Source: Diaporthe sp. PMI_573 (Eukaryota; Ascomycota; Sordariomycetes; Diaporthales; Diaporthaceae). From it: a stretch of DNA of 64,000 bases. A program made the translations under genes and the position numbers. This document shows positions 1 to 13,300 of the stretch, piece after piece; the stretch's first letter is position 1; every line of letters starts with the position of its first letter. A model generated the notes under the pieces. The model saw only the letters and a list, made by a program, of their open reading frames with translations. It ran no database searches and was not told the DNA's origin. The stretch covers positions 124,001 through 188,000 of the forward strand of contig JAJTUP010000013.1 in NCBI GenBank assembly GCA_021399435.1, in the 5' to 3' direction.

Positions 1-1724
1 GAGGTTCTAATTACTGAACGCTTCGCACGCCACGCGTTCTCGAACTCTGACACAGCATCCGATACGGGTCTCAACCCATACAATCCCGATCGTCGTGGAC
101 ATACTTCTCGCGACACTTTGAGCAGTGACAGTGTTTCAAATAGCAAAGATGCTGGAGATAATGCGGAAGAATACAATGTATTCCCCAAAATGCAGAAGAA
201 ACGACTACTCATCACGTCAATCGCTATAGCAGGGTCAATTTCCGGACTCTCGTCCAACATATATTTTCCCTCGCAAAATGCCATTGCCAAGGTCTGTCTA
301 CATCTCTATCAGGGAAGTGTTCTGCGCTCACAACTGCAGGACCTCAAAGTTTCCATTCAACAAGTCAACCTCACAATCACGTCCTACCTCGGCATCCAAG
401 GCATTGCGCCGCTGATCTGGGGTCCGCTTTCTGACAGTATCGGGCAACGGCCGATCTACCTCGTTTCCTTCAGCATCTATGTGGTAGCGAACATAGCACT
501 CAGCTTCACGCCAAATTACGCCGTCCTCGTTACCGTCAGAGCAATGCAGGCCGCAGGCGCCGCTTCAACGGCCAGCATCTGGAACGGTGTCCTCCAGGAC
601 ATTTGTCCTAATTCGGAGCGTGGTGGCTACATAAGCTTCTATCAGGCCGTGCGGAATTTTGCTGTTGCCTTCGGTCCAGTCCTGGGCGGCATATTTGCGC
701 AGTTTCTGGGGTTCCGCGCCATCTTCATGTTTCTGCTCGGACTTTCCGCCGCAGTCACTATCCTCATCGTCATGTTCCTACCTGAGACAATGCGCAGTCT
801 GGCAGGGAATGGCTCATGGAGATTAAAAGGTCTTATCTATCAGTCTGTGTTGCGCATTTTACGGCCGCCAAAGTACATGCGAGACCCAGACCAGAGACCG
901 AAGAGGAAAGAGGTCACACTAGCCACCTTTGGGAGTCCCTTCAAGCTACTTGTTCGCAAGGAGGTCGCCTTCAATGTGTATTTTTTCGGATTCATATACG
1001 CCGTGTGGAGTATGGTAACGTCGAGCACGACAAACCCTTTTGCTATTGATTTTGGACTTAACGAGTTGCTATTAGGGGTGATATATGGTATTCCTCCACT
1101 GGCCTGCCTGTGATTAGACCGTAGCTAACAACCTTCCCAGGTATTGGCACCATTGTTGGATCAGCAATCATTGGCAAAGTGTTGAACCGTGATTTTGCCG
1201 CCGATTCACGGGGCTACAAGATTGCCCACGACTTGCCAGAGACCTACGAGCTCTCCCCTAAAAGTGTACCTCTCGACTTTGAGATCGAGAGACTCCGCTT
1301 GCGCCGCTTACCATATATCCTCGCATGTTTCATCTTCTCAATCGCTGGATATGGCTTCTCGTTGTCTTTTCCCAGTGCGTATCGCCGACCCGTCCGGATC
1401 GCCCTGCCACTGACACTCCAGTTTCTCATCGCAACGTCGGCAAACGCGATGTTTTCTATTAACCAAACCCTGGTTGCCGTTCTTTGTCCCGGAAAAGGGG
1501 CTAGCAGTACCGCCACAAACAATCTTGTGCGATGTGCTCTAGCGGCTATCATGGTGGCGTTCGTCGAAGACATGATTAAGGCACTGGGTGCAGGTGCAAC
1601 GTATCTGGGATTGGCGTTTCTAGTCACAGCGTTTATACCCATGGCCATAGCTAATTGGCTCTGGGGCATGCAATGGCGATTATCTCAAGCACAAAAGGAG
1701 AACAAGCAAAGAGTGAGGACTTGA
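1..1724 (+). CDS. MFS transporter, DHA1 (drug:H+ antiporter) type, 5'-partial
   Basis: Polytopic plasma-membrane carrier of the major facilitator superfamily; DHA1 members usually export drugs or small organic compounds by proton antiport. The frame is open from base 1, so the start lies upstream of the window. I read exons 1-291, 340-1087 and 1141-1724 (540 codons before TGA). Intron 1 (292-339, 48 bp) is a multiple of three and is read through without a stop if unspliced; removing it gives the family-like junction NAIAK/DLKVSIQQVNLTITSY. Intron 2 (1088-1140) joins GVIY to GIGTIVGSAIIGK. Visible features are the loop 2-3 motif region (GPLSDSIGQRP) and many hydrophobic segments, with a cytosolic loop after about residue 260. 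Substrate unknown. It converges with the RIM15-like gene. Confidence 0.92.
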
Positions 1725-3011
1725 TACAGCGTGTAAATAGATACGTAGAGCAGCCGGGTAGTACTGGCCCAAGATTTTAGTGATGCACTTCGCTATGGCG
1801 GAATCCCCCAGAGCACTGTAGGTTGACACGGACACCCCAGCATATCTTCACACTCACGTGTCATAGTTTTTGTGTGACACAATCAGTAGCAACCTGCGTC
1901 TGTTTCCAATCTTATTTATATTCATTCCACCCATAGGAGCGCCGGCTGGAACGCATCCACCAAGCCCAGGCTCATTCCGCCCGTCCGCCCATCTACCTGG
2001 TCGATCGGTCCAGTTCCCATCCTTTTTTTTTGTCGATGTTTTGTTCAATCATATTTCTGTTTCGTTTTCCCATGCCGCCACGACGTACATACAAATTCAA
2101 CATTGGCATCGCCTCCCTCTCTCTGCCCAAGCCGGCCTTCCCATCTTTCATACTCCCTGCCGTCAACTCCGTCCCTCTCGCGCCGTAAATGAAACCATGT
2201 GTATACGGACGGACGTATGTAATGCATGTATGTGAGGCCGAATCCTGCCTGTGCCGGCGAGGGAAAAGCCAGGAGTGTATGAAATTTGCCTCCCAAACGA
2301 CCGACCGACCCACTCACCCATCCACCCAGTGACCTGAGAAAGCTCACATGTAGGCCAGGCCAGGCCGATTCTCGGCCCCAATGGTGTCGGGGGGTAGTGA
2401 CGCGAAAAATGTCCTCGTGATTTTAAGATACACAGAGAAACAAAGTGAAAAGACCAGCACCTAGACGATAGCCGGCTGCCTGACCATGGCGCTTCTGTAA
2501 GCTTCCCTTAATTATAACCTCGAATGCCTTTGATGCTGATGACGCCGGGACGGATGGAGTATGCGTATTTTGTGTCTGATTTGCCCTTGCGTTTGTTTTC
2601 CATGTCCCCCGGGGAAAGAAAGACGCCGGTGCTGAAGAGGTGGAGAGAAAAGGGCAAGCATGGAAAAAAAATAATGCCCCAGTCAGCTCAATCCCAGCTG
2701 GCCACCGCGCCCACTCGCTCGAATAATCAGCACGGACCCTCCTGAGAACCAACCACTGCATACCATCGCCTCCTCCAGCAAGTGAAGATGCTCGCTTGGA
2801 AATACAAAAGGAAAATATCGGTGATCTCCTTTTCAACGCACTTGGATCAAACCTTATCAGGCCCATTGAACGCCGCGCTGAGCTTCAGGTTCGCAATTGA
2901 AATCAAATAACGCAAGGAAAAAGTGTTGGTGGTATTGTTTCCGCTGGCGGCAGCTGCTGGTTGTGCAACCGCACCGGCTGCTAGATCTTGGTCATTGCAA
3001 TGGTCGGATAG
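1725..3011. other. Convergent intergenic region
   Basis: Space between the 3' ends of the MFS gene and the RIM15-like gene, presumably two 3' UTRs. It is pyrimidine-rich around 1900-2100. I see no convincing gene; the open frames here are short, overlapping and unlike known proteins. Confidence 0.7.
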
Positions 3012-6000
3012 TCAGCTGTCGTCAGCTGTCCTTCGTCCGCCGCCACCCCCAAGAGTCTGCTCTGCCAAACTGGTGGGACTCTCATGGGCTGTTGCTTCTG
3101 ACTTGCCTGGAGCCTTGAGCGTGGAAGAAGATGATTTTCGGCCGGTCGTGGCTGGCGGCGGTCTAGGTGTTTCCTCGACCTCGTTTGTGTCCTTCGCAGC
3201 CAGTTCAGCCGCTTCCCCAGGAGGAGGTGTGTGGATGATGACCGTTTTCTCGTCTTCCTCGTTCTCTTCCTTGATCACAGGAGCAGGACTCAAAGCTGGT
3301 CCACCGGCGTGAAGGTCGGGGGGCTGAAGAGAACTGCCGGACCGTGGGGACAGGCATTCAGCTTCGCTCATGGATGCGGAAAGACCTGGCATCCTGAGCT
3401 CGATTGCGGCCGGACCGTCTGGCAGATGGTTACTCTCATGGCTATTCGCGCGCATCATCTCGATTCCAAGCTTCGACGAAGGTAGCACCGACTTGCTGCG
3501 GTAGTGCTGCTGCTTCGAAGATTGAACAGATGCTGGGACAGATGTCGGCCCAGGCCCACCTGTCTTGCCAACGCCCCCAAGTCCGAGCTCTTCGTCCTCA
3601 TCATCTGCGGAATCGAAGCCCGCGTTGCCCTCGAGGCGTCTCTTCTCCATGATCTCTCGCTTTGCTCTGAGCCTCTCGAAGGAGCGACGCGGCTGTGGAC
3701 CGGCTACCGGCATCGCGGTGGGGCCGTGCTCGATCTGCCCCGGAGCACTTGTCTGGAGCCGTAGAGGGGGCATGCTCTTGGCGGGGTCGCTTGAGCTCAG
3801 GATATGCTCCTCCGATGAGACATCAATTCCCAGGCCGTGCTCGCTCCAATCACCCGTAGCCTTGCGACTAATCACGACAGGAATGTCATCAGTCGATATT
3901 GACTCTGAGTCGCCAAAGAGGCTAGATGAGATCGAGTCCTCGCGGCTAGAACCACGGAAGCTGCTCCCGGGCCGGTTTGCAAAACCAGAAGACGTACCAC
4001 TGGTGGGGCTATCCTCCAGTCTCAGGCTCTCCTGCCTCAAACTTGACGGTATGGGCCGGGCAAGCGACATCGGCGTCATGTGGGGTTGACTGGGCGACGC
4101 TGGCTTCCACTGACAGAAGTGAGTGAGGACCTCGGTCAGTTTCGACGAGCTGATGGGCTTCTCAATCAACGAGTCGAAGTAGTGCGGAGCCTGGAGCTCT
4201 TTCAGGTATGCGGTAATTGCTACCAGTGGGGTATGTGAGTTGGCATTTTTGGTCTCACGAATCATCTTGGCAACGTCGGCACCATTGATTTGTGGTAGTT
4301 TGAACTCCATGAAGATGACATCGAACTTGATGTCGCTCATGGCGTAGCGAACAGCCTCAGAGCCCGTGGAAGCGGAGATGGTGCGGCAACGCAGCTTTTC
4401 CAGTAGCTTTTCCATGACCATCCGGGACACAGGGTGGTCCTCGCAGATGAGAACATCCAGTGGCCGGAACGTGGGGCAGTCATATGTGATCTGGGACAAG
4501 CGCCGGGAGCTGTGGCGCCGCCTCTGGACCCTGAGAAGGGCGGCATTGGCCTTTTCGCCTTCGTTATCAGACGACGAAGGCGACATATCAAAGACCTGAC
4601 TGCGACGGTTCCGGTGGTGGGCTAAGAGATCTGCGGCCACAGGGCTCCCTTCCTGCGAGCCAACGGTAAGCGACCTCGACCTCGCGCTCGATTGACCACT
4701 CCCTTGGCGGGGCGTCGTCACCGTCCTCTGTGGCGACAGAGCAAGTGGTGGTGGTGCCCCGCGGCCCTTTACAGGGGATGCTGACACCGATGAAGCAGCC
4801 TTCTGAAGGCTCGGCGGCACTCGTGGCACATCGAAAAAATTGCCTGGCTGAAGTGAGCTACCAGAGCTTGACTGTTGAGACAGATTGGAAGCATTACTGG
4901 AAGCCTTACGTCTTCCTTCTTGCCCAGCAACGAAAGAAACCAGAAGAGGCGAGGATGGCTGAGAGACCCGGCTTGGTGACGAGTGCGAGTTGCTCAAGCC
5001 TGATGGTGACTGGGGTCGCTGCGTCGCTTTGGCGTTGGACAAGGTTCGATGTACTGGATTTGACAATACAGGGCTGCCTTCGAGGCCGGCGCCACCCGGT
5101 GACGTGACTTGGTTTGCGCCAATGGGGCTGGTGGCAGCCGACGATTTGTTCTGGGCCGCTAAGGCATCGGCGCGCAGCTTCTGTATGACATCCTTGTTTG
5201 CTTTGTCTAGCACAGGTAAGTTCTTGTAAGCAAAGTTGCCAAAGTCGTCGTTGACCATAGGCTCGCTCAGTCTCCTGGTCTTTAGATCTCGGACGTGTGG
5301 CGGTATGTGAAGAGGCATCAGTCCTCGCTTCATTGAGTTGACTTGAGAGCGCACGCGGTTCAAAGCGTCGTGCGGGCGATCTGGATAGTCCGTGACTGGG
5401 CCACTTGTTGGTGGTGACATTTGGTCTTCCATTTCTTCTGCAAACGATTGCAGCGTGGCACCCCGGGCATCGAAATATTCGGTGTCCTCAAGATTTTCGG
5501 GCTGAGGCACAAACTGGGCCTCGTCCATCAGCAGAGTCTCCCAATTGAGTCCTTGGAACCAAGTGTGATTTCGGATCTCTTCTCCGCCAGATGCGAAATT
5601 CTCGTCCTTGTTCGAACCCAGACGCTCCTGAGGGTCAATGCACAGCAATTTGTTGATCAGGTCCTTCGCTTCAGGGGACATTTCATCTTCGCCCTCGTCC
5701 GGCCAGTGTATCCTGCGAGCGAGGATATTCTCAAATACCTGGTCGGGCTCGCTTGCATTGAAAGGAGGTATTCCGTAGAGAAACTCGAACAGAATGCAGC
5801 CAACGGACCACCAATCACTCGTCTCGTCCTGAGGCTCGCCTCGTATCGTCTCGGGAGCTAAATAGTCTGGCGTGCCAACGAATCGCCGACTTGTATCTTC
5901 CGGGTCAAAAAGGGCCCAGTTCGGTGGAGGCATGCTTGGTAAAGGCGGGGTGGCCTTTCCTTGATCCATGCTGCCCTGTGTGCTCGTCGTGCTTGCTTGG

Positions 6001-9000
6001 CGCCGAGATCCGGCGTCTACCGAGGGGCTGCCACCTTCACTTCCCTCGTGGGGTGACATGACGGCTTGGGATGCCGAGCCTTGGGTGCTGTCGTTCAATG
6101 TGAAGTTCCCAAGCATGTGACTTAAAGACTCGCTGCCCCCACTGTCGCTTCGATGGCTGCTAGATATACGGCGAGGCTCTTGCGCGGTTCCCAGGCTGAA
6201 ATAAGATGGTTGCCCGAGGTTGAGGCCGAAATCGCTAGGAGTCATCTGCGGTGTGGAGCCGGGCGATGACGGGTGGCGGGGTGCATGCACATCGAGAGAT
6301 GCTGACCGAGAAATTGAAGAACCTACTGATGTCGACCTTGCGAATGGACCTGTTTTCAACAAGTCAGGGGCGGGCTCGGTTGAACCACTGTTAAGAGCTC
6401 GCTTCTGCCGGCCCACCAGACCCATTCGCGAGAGACCAAAATCAGTCAGCTTCAGATGACCCTTTTGGTCAATGAGGAGGTTGTCCGGTTTCAGGTCTCT
6501 GTGCACGATACCACGACTGTGAAGATGCTCGACACCAAGGACAACTTCGCCCAGATACTTCTTCACCCAGTCTTCAGGGAGTCCGCCGAGCACCTTGATC
6601 AGAGATGCACAGTCACCACCGTTGAGGTATTCCATGACGAGATACAAGTAGTCCTTGCTCGAGAATGTCCAGTAGAGCTTAGCGACAAAGTCACTTTCGC
6701 CTTGCCACATCATGATGGCCCGCTCAGCCTTGACGTTGGTCACCTGATTTTTTGCAACCATGTCCGCCTTTTTGAGCACTTTAATCGCGAAGTACTCTCC
6801 GGTGGACTTCTTTTTAGAAAGGTAAACGCTCCCGAAAGCACCCTTGCTGATGGGTTTGATAACCTCGAAGTCTTTGATCGAGGGTGGAACCGCACGAGCC
6901 ATAGGCGGGGCACCCACACCGTTGAGCCGCGGCGACGGTGGCAACCTGATATTTTCTCCTGTCGATGACGATATAGCGGCAGAGGATTGTCTCCTGTGAT
7001 GATATTGGTGGTGGTGCTGGTGGTGTTGATGCTGAGGAACAGCGATGGGTGAGCTGAACTCGCTGTTAGGCAATTTTGGTGACGGCTCTGGAGAGACCAT
7101 GCCGTCTTGTTGAAACCCGGGCACGCGTGGCTTCGAGATCCTGAGCGGTGATGAAGGCTGTTGGGCACCTCGGGATGGCGACTCTTGTCTCCGTGGAGAA
7201 ATAGCACCAGGGAGGATCCAACTTCGTCGGTTGTGCGACCGAGAGCTGGCCTGCCTCCTCAAGTCACCAAACTCTGATATCGGCGACTCTGTCCGTGGCG
7301 GAGGCCGAGAGGCCACGGAAGACGACCTCACACTTCCTTCACTATCTCCAGTGTCACTTTCGAGGAGCATAGATTCCCGGCATGACTCTCTCGTGCCGTG
7401 ACCAGTAGCACCTAGCATACCGTGGTGTGAGCGGGGCGTGGGGCATTCTTTCGGACTGCTTGACCGTGTGGAGTCGATGGCCGTGGAGAAGCGCCGCTTG
7501 TCAACGTCGTCGCTTAGGTTTGCCTTTTCCAGAGCCAGGGCAAGAGACGTGCCCGTATCGAACGATCCAGGGAAAATGCCCTCTTCCTGAGCAGGCGTAA
7601 CGTCCTCTTCCCCGGTCTCGGAGCCAGACTCGGTCGAATCACTCATTCTCCCGGCAGCGATCCGAGCAGCTCGTCGCATGGCGCCATCTATGCAGTCTTG
7701 GACCTTGATGGAAAACTCAATGCGAATGCGCTCCGCGTATTCGATGATCTTTCTGTGACGGAAGACGGCATCGATCTTGGCCTTTGCGATACGTTCTGTA
7801 TCAGCACACAACAGCGCCAGACCCTGCTCCTGTTCGAGTGTGTTGGTACTGGGAGAGTGCCATTGCATCACCTGGGCTATTCTGGATTCGGATTGGGGCG
7901 ACTGGGTGCGGAACTCGCCTGGGTTCTGCGTCGAAGACTCTTTGATCGCTGGCGTGCTGATCTCAATCGCCGTGTCGCACAGATCCAGTAGCAGTTCGAC
8001 GATCCGCGCCTGTGGCCGTCGAACGGCGAAGGATCTCGCACGGGCGTGGCCAAACCCCGAAGATCTCTCCCGGGATCGGGCACCGCTGGTCGACGGGGAG
8101 GACGTCCCGGGAGACGAGGAACTCGATTGTGGAGGCCCGATAGGCATCCCCTTGTATTCAGCTGCCGGGAGAGCCGTCTGCTCCCCGATGAGCGAGCGAC
8201 TCTTTCGGGCTTCCAGGGCATCAAGAACCTTGACAATAGCATGGCGGTGCTCTGACAGGCTTTCCTGGGCCATCTGCACCTCCATTTCGGCCTGGTGCTC
8301 CTGCAGGCAAAGGTCTGTGTGTTTTTCGAACCACCAGGGCGGTATCTGGCGCTCGCAGATTCGGCAGAGAACGGGCGGCGGGGGGTCGTAGCTTGTTGGA
8401 TCCTCCATTCCTACTTCTGCGAGCCGGGTCAGATAGCCAGCCAGGACCTCGGCGCCGGAGCCAAGCGAGTCGACGAGTTCGGAATCGAGATCTATTTTGA
8501 TCTCTCGAGGCGCGACCCATGGCCTGATCATCCACATAACCTAGGATACAAGTCAGCTTGTGGTTGTGCATTCGTCCTCCCGTGTGACCTACGTGGCTTT
8601 CCCCACCGGTGTCGTGGACCATGATGCCTTGTGCCTCGAGATCGACGACTCGTAGGCCATCCTCGTCTTGTTCGTGTGCTTCCGGTTGTTCGCCCTCCTG
8701 GGCACCGCCCTCCGGGGCAAGTAGCTTCGACTCGGGACCCGCCTTGACAGAGAAGCGAATGAACTTGCTGCCCGAATCATCTTCCTTCATGGACTCAACG
8801 ACGTCGGTGAAAATGGTTGTCGGCTCGCTTACGACGACGTCGGAAATGGGGGTACCTTCGGTCTGGGCGGCGTCTGTGCCGATCACGTCTACCCAAGAGG
8901 GGCTCACCCAGCGAATGGAACCGTCAAGATTCAGGTCAACAATAACATTGAGGGTCTGTTCTGCAGCCTCCTTGAGATCTTCCCTGTCCTTCTCCCTTTG

Positions 9001-9093
9001 GTGCTGGCTGAGAGACCTTTCCATGACGCCGGCCGTGTGGGCGCGCAGCGAGGTCACGGCCGGCGGAGCCAGCTGTGACAGATCTGTATCCAT
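3012..9093 (-). CDS. RIM15: RIM15-like PAS/zinc-finger/AGC kinase with C-terminal receiver domain
   Basis: Ser/Thr kinase of the Rim15/Cek1 family, which in yeast acts downstream of TORC1/PKA to drive quiescence and stress gene expression. Exons 9093-8593 and 8540-3012 are joined across a 52-bp intron (GTAGGT..CTAG), giving 2009 aa. An in-frame TGA five codons upstream supports this ATG unless a 5' exon exists. Domains in order: PAS-like N terminus (about 45-150, VDLNLDGSIRWVSPSW); zinc finger CRIC..H..C (about 224-243); kinase from about 718 (ISKGAFGSVY, AIKVLKK, HRDLKPDNLL near 846, DFGLSRMG near 867) with a roughly 175-residue low-complexity insert before GTPDYLAPE; AGC tail to about 1192; long Ser-rich linker; receiver domain about 1524-1640 (LICEDHP, ITAY, EKPIS). 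The receiver phosphoacceptor position is Glu1579 (VIFMEFKLP), not Asp. Confidence 0.97.
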
Positions 9094-10292
9094 TGGGGGC
9101 TTGGTTCAGAGGACAGATCCAACCTGGACCAGCTCATCTGTGTGCTCGTTCTGGGGGCAATGCGAGGTAGGTTCTGGGCAATTCGGAGGCCGGACCGTTC
9201 AGGGGGCGTCTCGGGATGTCTCGAGGTTGCTACCGTGGAGGCAAACGCGTCGGTGGTGAGATGGCGCATGAATGTTTGACGTGCCCGTGGGGTTGGAAGT
9301 GGTAGGCCAGAGGGCTCGAGACGGCGTGCGGCGGACGGCGGACGGGGGACTGGCGATAAGGGAGTCGTGGGCGGCGATGGCTGGCAGCCAACAGCAGGCA
9401 GGGCTGGACCGACAGCCCGGCCAGAACAGAGGAGCCTGGCACGAACAGCCCAGAGCTACATCAAGCAGCATGCGGCGACCCGAGACATAGCTGGTGGTGA
9501 CGTCTCTGTGCCTCTGCAAAGCTGGGGGGGGGTCAGGTCTCTCGAGAGGCAGTGTCGAGGGTGAAGTGTGGCCCAGAGGAGCGAGCGAGCGAGTGAGCGA
9601 GCAAGCAGACGATAGCCTGTGACGCCGTCTTGTGGAAAGGAAAACAAAAATGGGCCGGCTGCTGCTGTACGCTGCTGGTATTGGCCTGGTTGTCGGTCCT
9701 CGGTCGCGGGTCGCGCTCGCGGGTGCGGGTGCGTGTGCAGGTGCCAGTGCAGGTGCACTGGGGAGAGGCCTGTTTCGATTGTGGAGTTCCCAGGCTGGCC
9801 GAGAGAGAGAGAGAGGGAGAGAGACTGAGAGAATGAGGGGCCGGGCACACTTGGGCTTGCTCGACTTGGTCCGACCTGGCTTGGCTTGTCTTGACTTGGG
9901 CGTGGCAGCTTGGTTGGGGCTTCCTGTGTGCACTTCACAGTATGTGCTGTGTGCTGTGTGCTGTGTGCTATGTGCTGCAGAGGAACGGGCAAGGTCAGCG
10001 GGTACTTGGGGACTGGCAGAGTGCTGGGCGGGCTGGCGGGCGGGCTGGTTGGTCCTGGTTGGCCGGTGTCAGGACCAGGTTGGAGTGGCAGGAGGTGGAA
10101 AGTGGGTACGGGATTACGGTGCTAGTGCGACGGTACTGGCGTGTGGTACAACACTAACAGAGGGGGGACAACAAAACAGGGACAAAGAAAAAGAGGACCT
10201 ACTGTACCGGACTATGCTATGCATGCACGCTTGGTGCATGTGGATGGAGCACAAATTACCCGATTCTGCTCAAAGTGCAGGTAGATGGCTGA

Positions 10293-10390
10293 TTAATGTA
10301 ATGTAATGTAATGTGATGTAATGTCAGGCCGGGTCGGGACAGGTCGGGACAGGTCAGGTCGGGACAGGTCAGGTCAGGTCGGGACACGGC
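10293..10390. repeat. Tandem simple repeats (TAATG)n and (GGTCGGGACA)-like
   Basis: A pentanucleotide run of about six copies (ATGTA/ATGTG variants, 10293-10325) is followed directly by interleaved GGTCGGGACA and GGTCA units to about 10386. Both arrays are degenerate and lie in noncoding DNA. Confidence 0.85.
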
Positions 10391-13300
10391 GGTGGGTGCG
10401 AACAACGGCTGGTGTAGTTCAAAGCCTTGCAGTCCAGGTTGCGGACAAGCAGCAGTTGAAATCATGAGTGAGCGGCAGGTGAGGCAGGAGAGGAGAATCG
10501 ATGCCGGTCAACAACACACAGAGAAACTGAGAGAGAACTAAAGGAAGGGAGAGATAGAAGGAAGGGGGTGGGGGGAATAAGTGTGTGTCAACGATTGGGG
10601 AATATTGGTGGTGTGAAGAAAACTGAGGTAGTTGAGGCAAGGCAAAGAGAAGGTAGGCCTCATGGTTGACGGCCTGCACAGCATCTATCAGCCACTCGTC
10701 GTGAAGTGAAGTTCTCTAGGGTGGTTTCGATTCCAAGGGAGAGAGTAAAGTTTAAAAGTGGGGAACTCTCTCTTCCCTCCCCTCGACGGTGTGACCTCGC
10801 CCACCCGCACACATCTGGGCAATCCTGGACAATCCTGGACCACCCCTGCACTCTAGCTTTCAACTACTGTGCGGGCGTTATACCGAAGACCAACCCAGCA
10901 CCTTCCACAACTACTGTAGATTGAGAAACTGAAGTGCCTATTCTCGCATCCTCGCATCATGCCACATGATGAATGGCCGGGCAGTGTCTTTCTTTCTTCC
11001 TTTTCTTTTTTCTATTTTTTTTTTGGTTGTTGACGCCTGACGTGGCCTGGGCACGCTCAATCGAAATTGGTCCAAGTCTCCTGGCAAGGAACGTTTCCGC
11101 CGTCCAACTCGACCAAATCAGGACGGTTGGCTACCCAGCCGGGCCAGCACAGAGGGCGGATCCCGCCGCCTGGTATTGGTAGTGGGGTACGCCGCACCAC
11201 ACCCAGTTCTGGGGGCAAACACGTGTATCGAGTGATGCCGTGGTACAACCCCATCCCGTGGTCACAACTCTCTTTGTTCTTTGCAAGTTGAGCGCCCGTC
11301 AACGCGCTACGCTGCCTCCCCCGGATCTTCAATGCACACCTCAATCCCCCTGTGGCTCCAGATGCCAGCACACCCAAAGACTGATCACCACCTTGACCGT
11401 CTACGGGTAAATAAACGGATGCGGACGGCCTCGGCCATGGCTACGGCTACCGTATACCACGGCTAAACGGCAGGCAAGACACGACTGACACGGGCGTCGT
11501 GTCTCAAGCGGGTGGCATTCCATGACTGGCCTCTATCATCCGTCGAGTCTACCGTTCCTCGGGGTCCACACGCTGAAGCGGCCTTTGTCCTAGGTATGTA
11601 CAGTGGCAAAAAGCCAAGGGCCTGCCAACAACGACCGCCTCCCGTCTTATCTGGGATTTATCTGGGATTTCGGGCTCCCTGGCACTCTCCCGCTTGCTCA
11701 GTCTCAGAAACACCACCTAGCTAGTCTCACAGATCAAGCCACCGTTGGCCGACCCAAGAGACAAAAAAACACCACGCTTGCATGACCCAGTCGCACAAGA
11801 CACTTGGATCTGCTCGAGATATGCAGCTCCGGAAAACCCACTTCGGGTCGAATGCCATTCGCGTCCCGCGTGGATTCCACCTGCCACATGTCACCCATAC
11901 TTTTCAACCATCCCTGGCTTCATTGCTCGATCCCCGGGGCATCCTTCCTTGGGGCTAGATAACTACGGCCAGTCTTTGTACTACATCCGGGGTGCACAAC
12001 CACTGAGGCCGCAGAGTAACGCTCAGCGTGCTCAGCGGCACCGTGCCTCTTCTCTCCTGGTCATTCCTGTCTTGATGGAAGTCGACGCGCAAGAAGCAAT
12101 CGCAGCTGGATCTGCCGTTGCGTGGCCGATGCTCATGATCCAGACACCACAACCCCCTTCCATGTCATGTCGCCTGCCAATCCAACATGTCTCATACATG
12201 GTGCTCGACACCACTCTTTTCTTGTCTTCTTTGGAGGAGGACCGGAGCGCCAAACGGCAGCTAAAATGGTTGTCCAACCACATCATCCATGCTAGTTCGC
12301 CACCCACGGGCTGCAGTGTGTGGGCTGCTCCTCACCCGAGTACAGTATGCATGATGCCAGTGAGGCGGCTACTGCATCTCGTCTGCAGGTCGTGCCGTAG
12401 CCCGCGACCTAGCCGATTCTCACCGTCATCCTCTACAACAACCGCCCCCCCCTTCAAGCCCGGGACACCCTCTAATTCGCGCCTGCTCTTCAGCGTCTGG
12501 GTCTCTCGTCCAAGTGCCTGCTTCGAGAATCACGGCCGAGGCAAACCAAAATGGGTCTCGCACGCCTCGGCAGGTCAAGTTGATTAAGCCAGCCAAAAAA
12601 AGCGCCAGTTCGCCGTTCAGGTTAAAATGGAATCCAAGTCACAGCATTACTCCTCCATTCTGGCCTCTGACGTGCGCCGATCAAAGTCAGTCTAGCTGCC
12701 AGCGGGGCTCATCAGGTGCTCCCTGGCACATTGCGCCCCTTGCTGCACGTTGGTATCATGCCTGCACGCGACGTTATGTCCCAAGATGCCCGCGCGGGGC
12801 TTGGCCAGATCTCGTTGCTCTCTTGGGAAATTCAACTTGTGCTCTATGTTTGGAACACGCAAGCAGCACATTACCACATCACTCCTACGACTTCTCCCCA
12901 AGGCTCCCTCCGTCGCCGTGTCCAGCGCCTTGTGCCTCGGTTGATCGCCTTAGCAGCGGTTGCACAGCATCCCGAGGACGATTCGATGCTTGTGCACTAC
13001 TGCGAACGGCCGCTATCCGTGGTGGGATTTGGCAGCTGGATTTTTACAAATAGAGTTGCAAAGATCCTTCCCCGAGTGGAGTCAAGTCAGGATGCGGGTG
13101 AGCCGATGACCATGGCAGTGATTGACCACTGGTCCGAGGCCAATGTAGCGGCGCCAAGCCAATACGGTGCAAAGCATCCGCACGAAAAGTTGCAATGCCA
13201 AAATCGAAAGTTTGTCGTGCTCCAAAGATGGGCCTAGACCTATCTGGAAAGCAATGAAACATCAGGATACTTGGGACGACGGAGACTTTTGTGGTGGCTT

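Noticed and set aside
11745..12587. 280-codon plus-strand open frame
   Set aside because: Composition (Ser/Pro/His/Cys-rich), no domain, no upstream context, and overlapping frames on both strands; it looks like a chance frame in GC-rich noncoding DNA.
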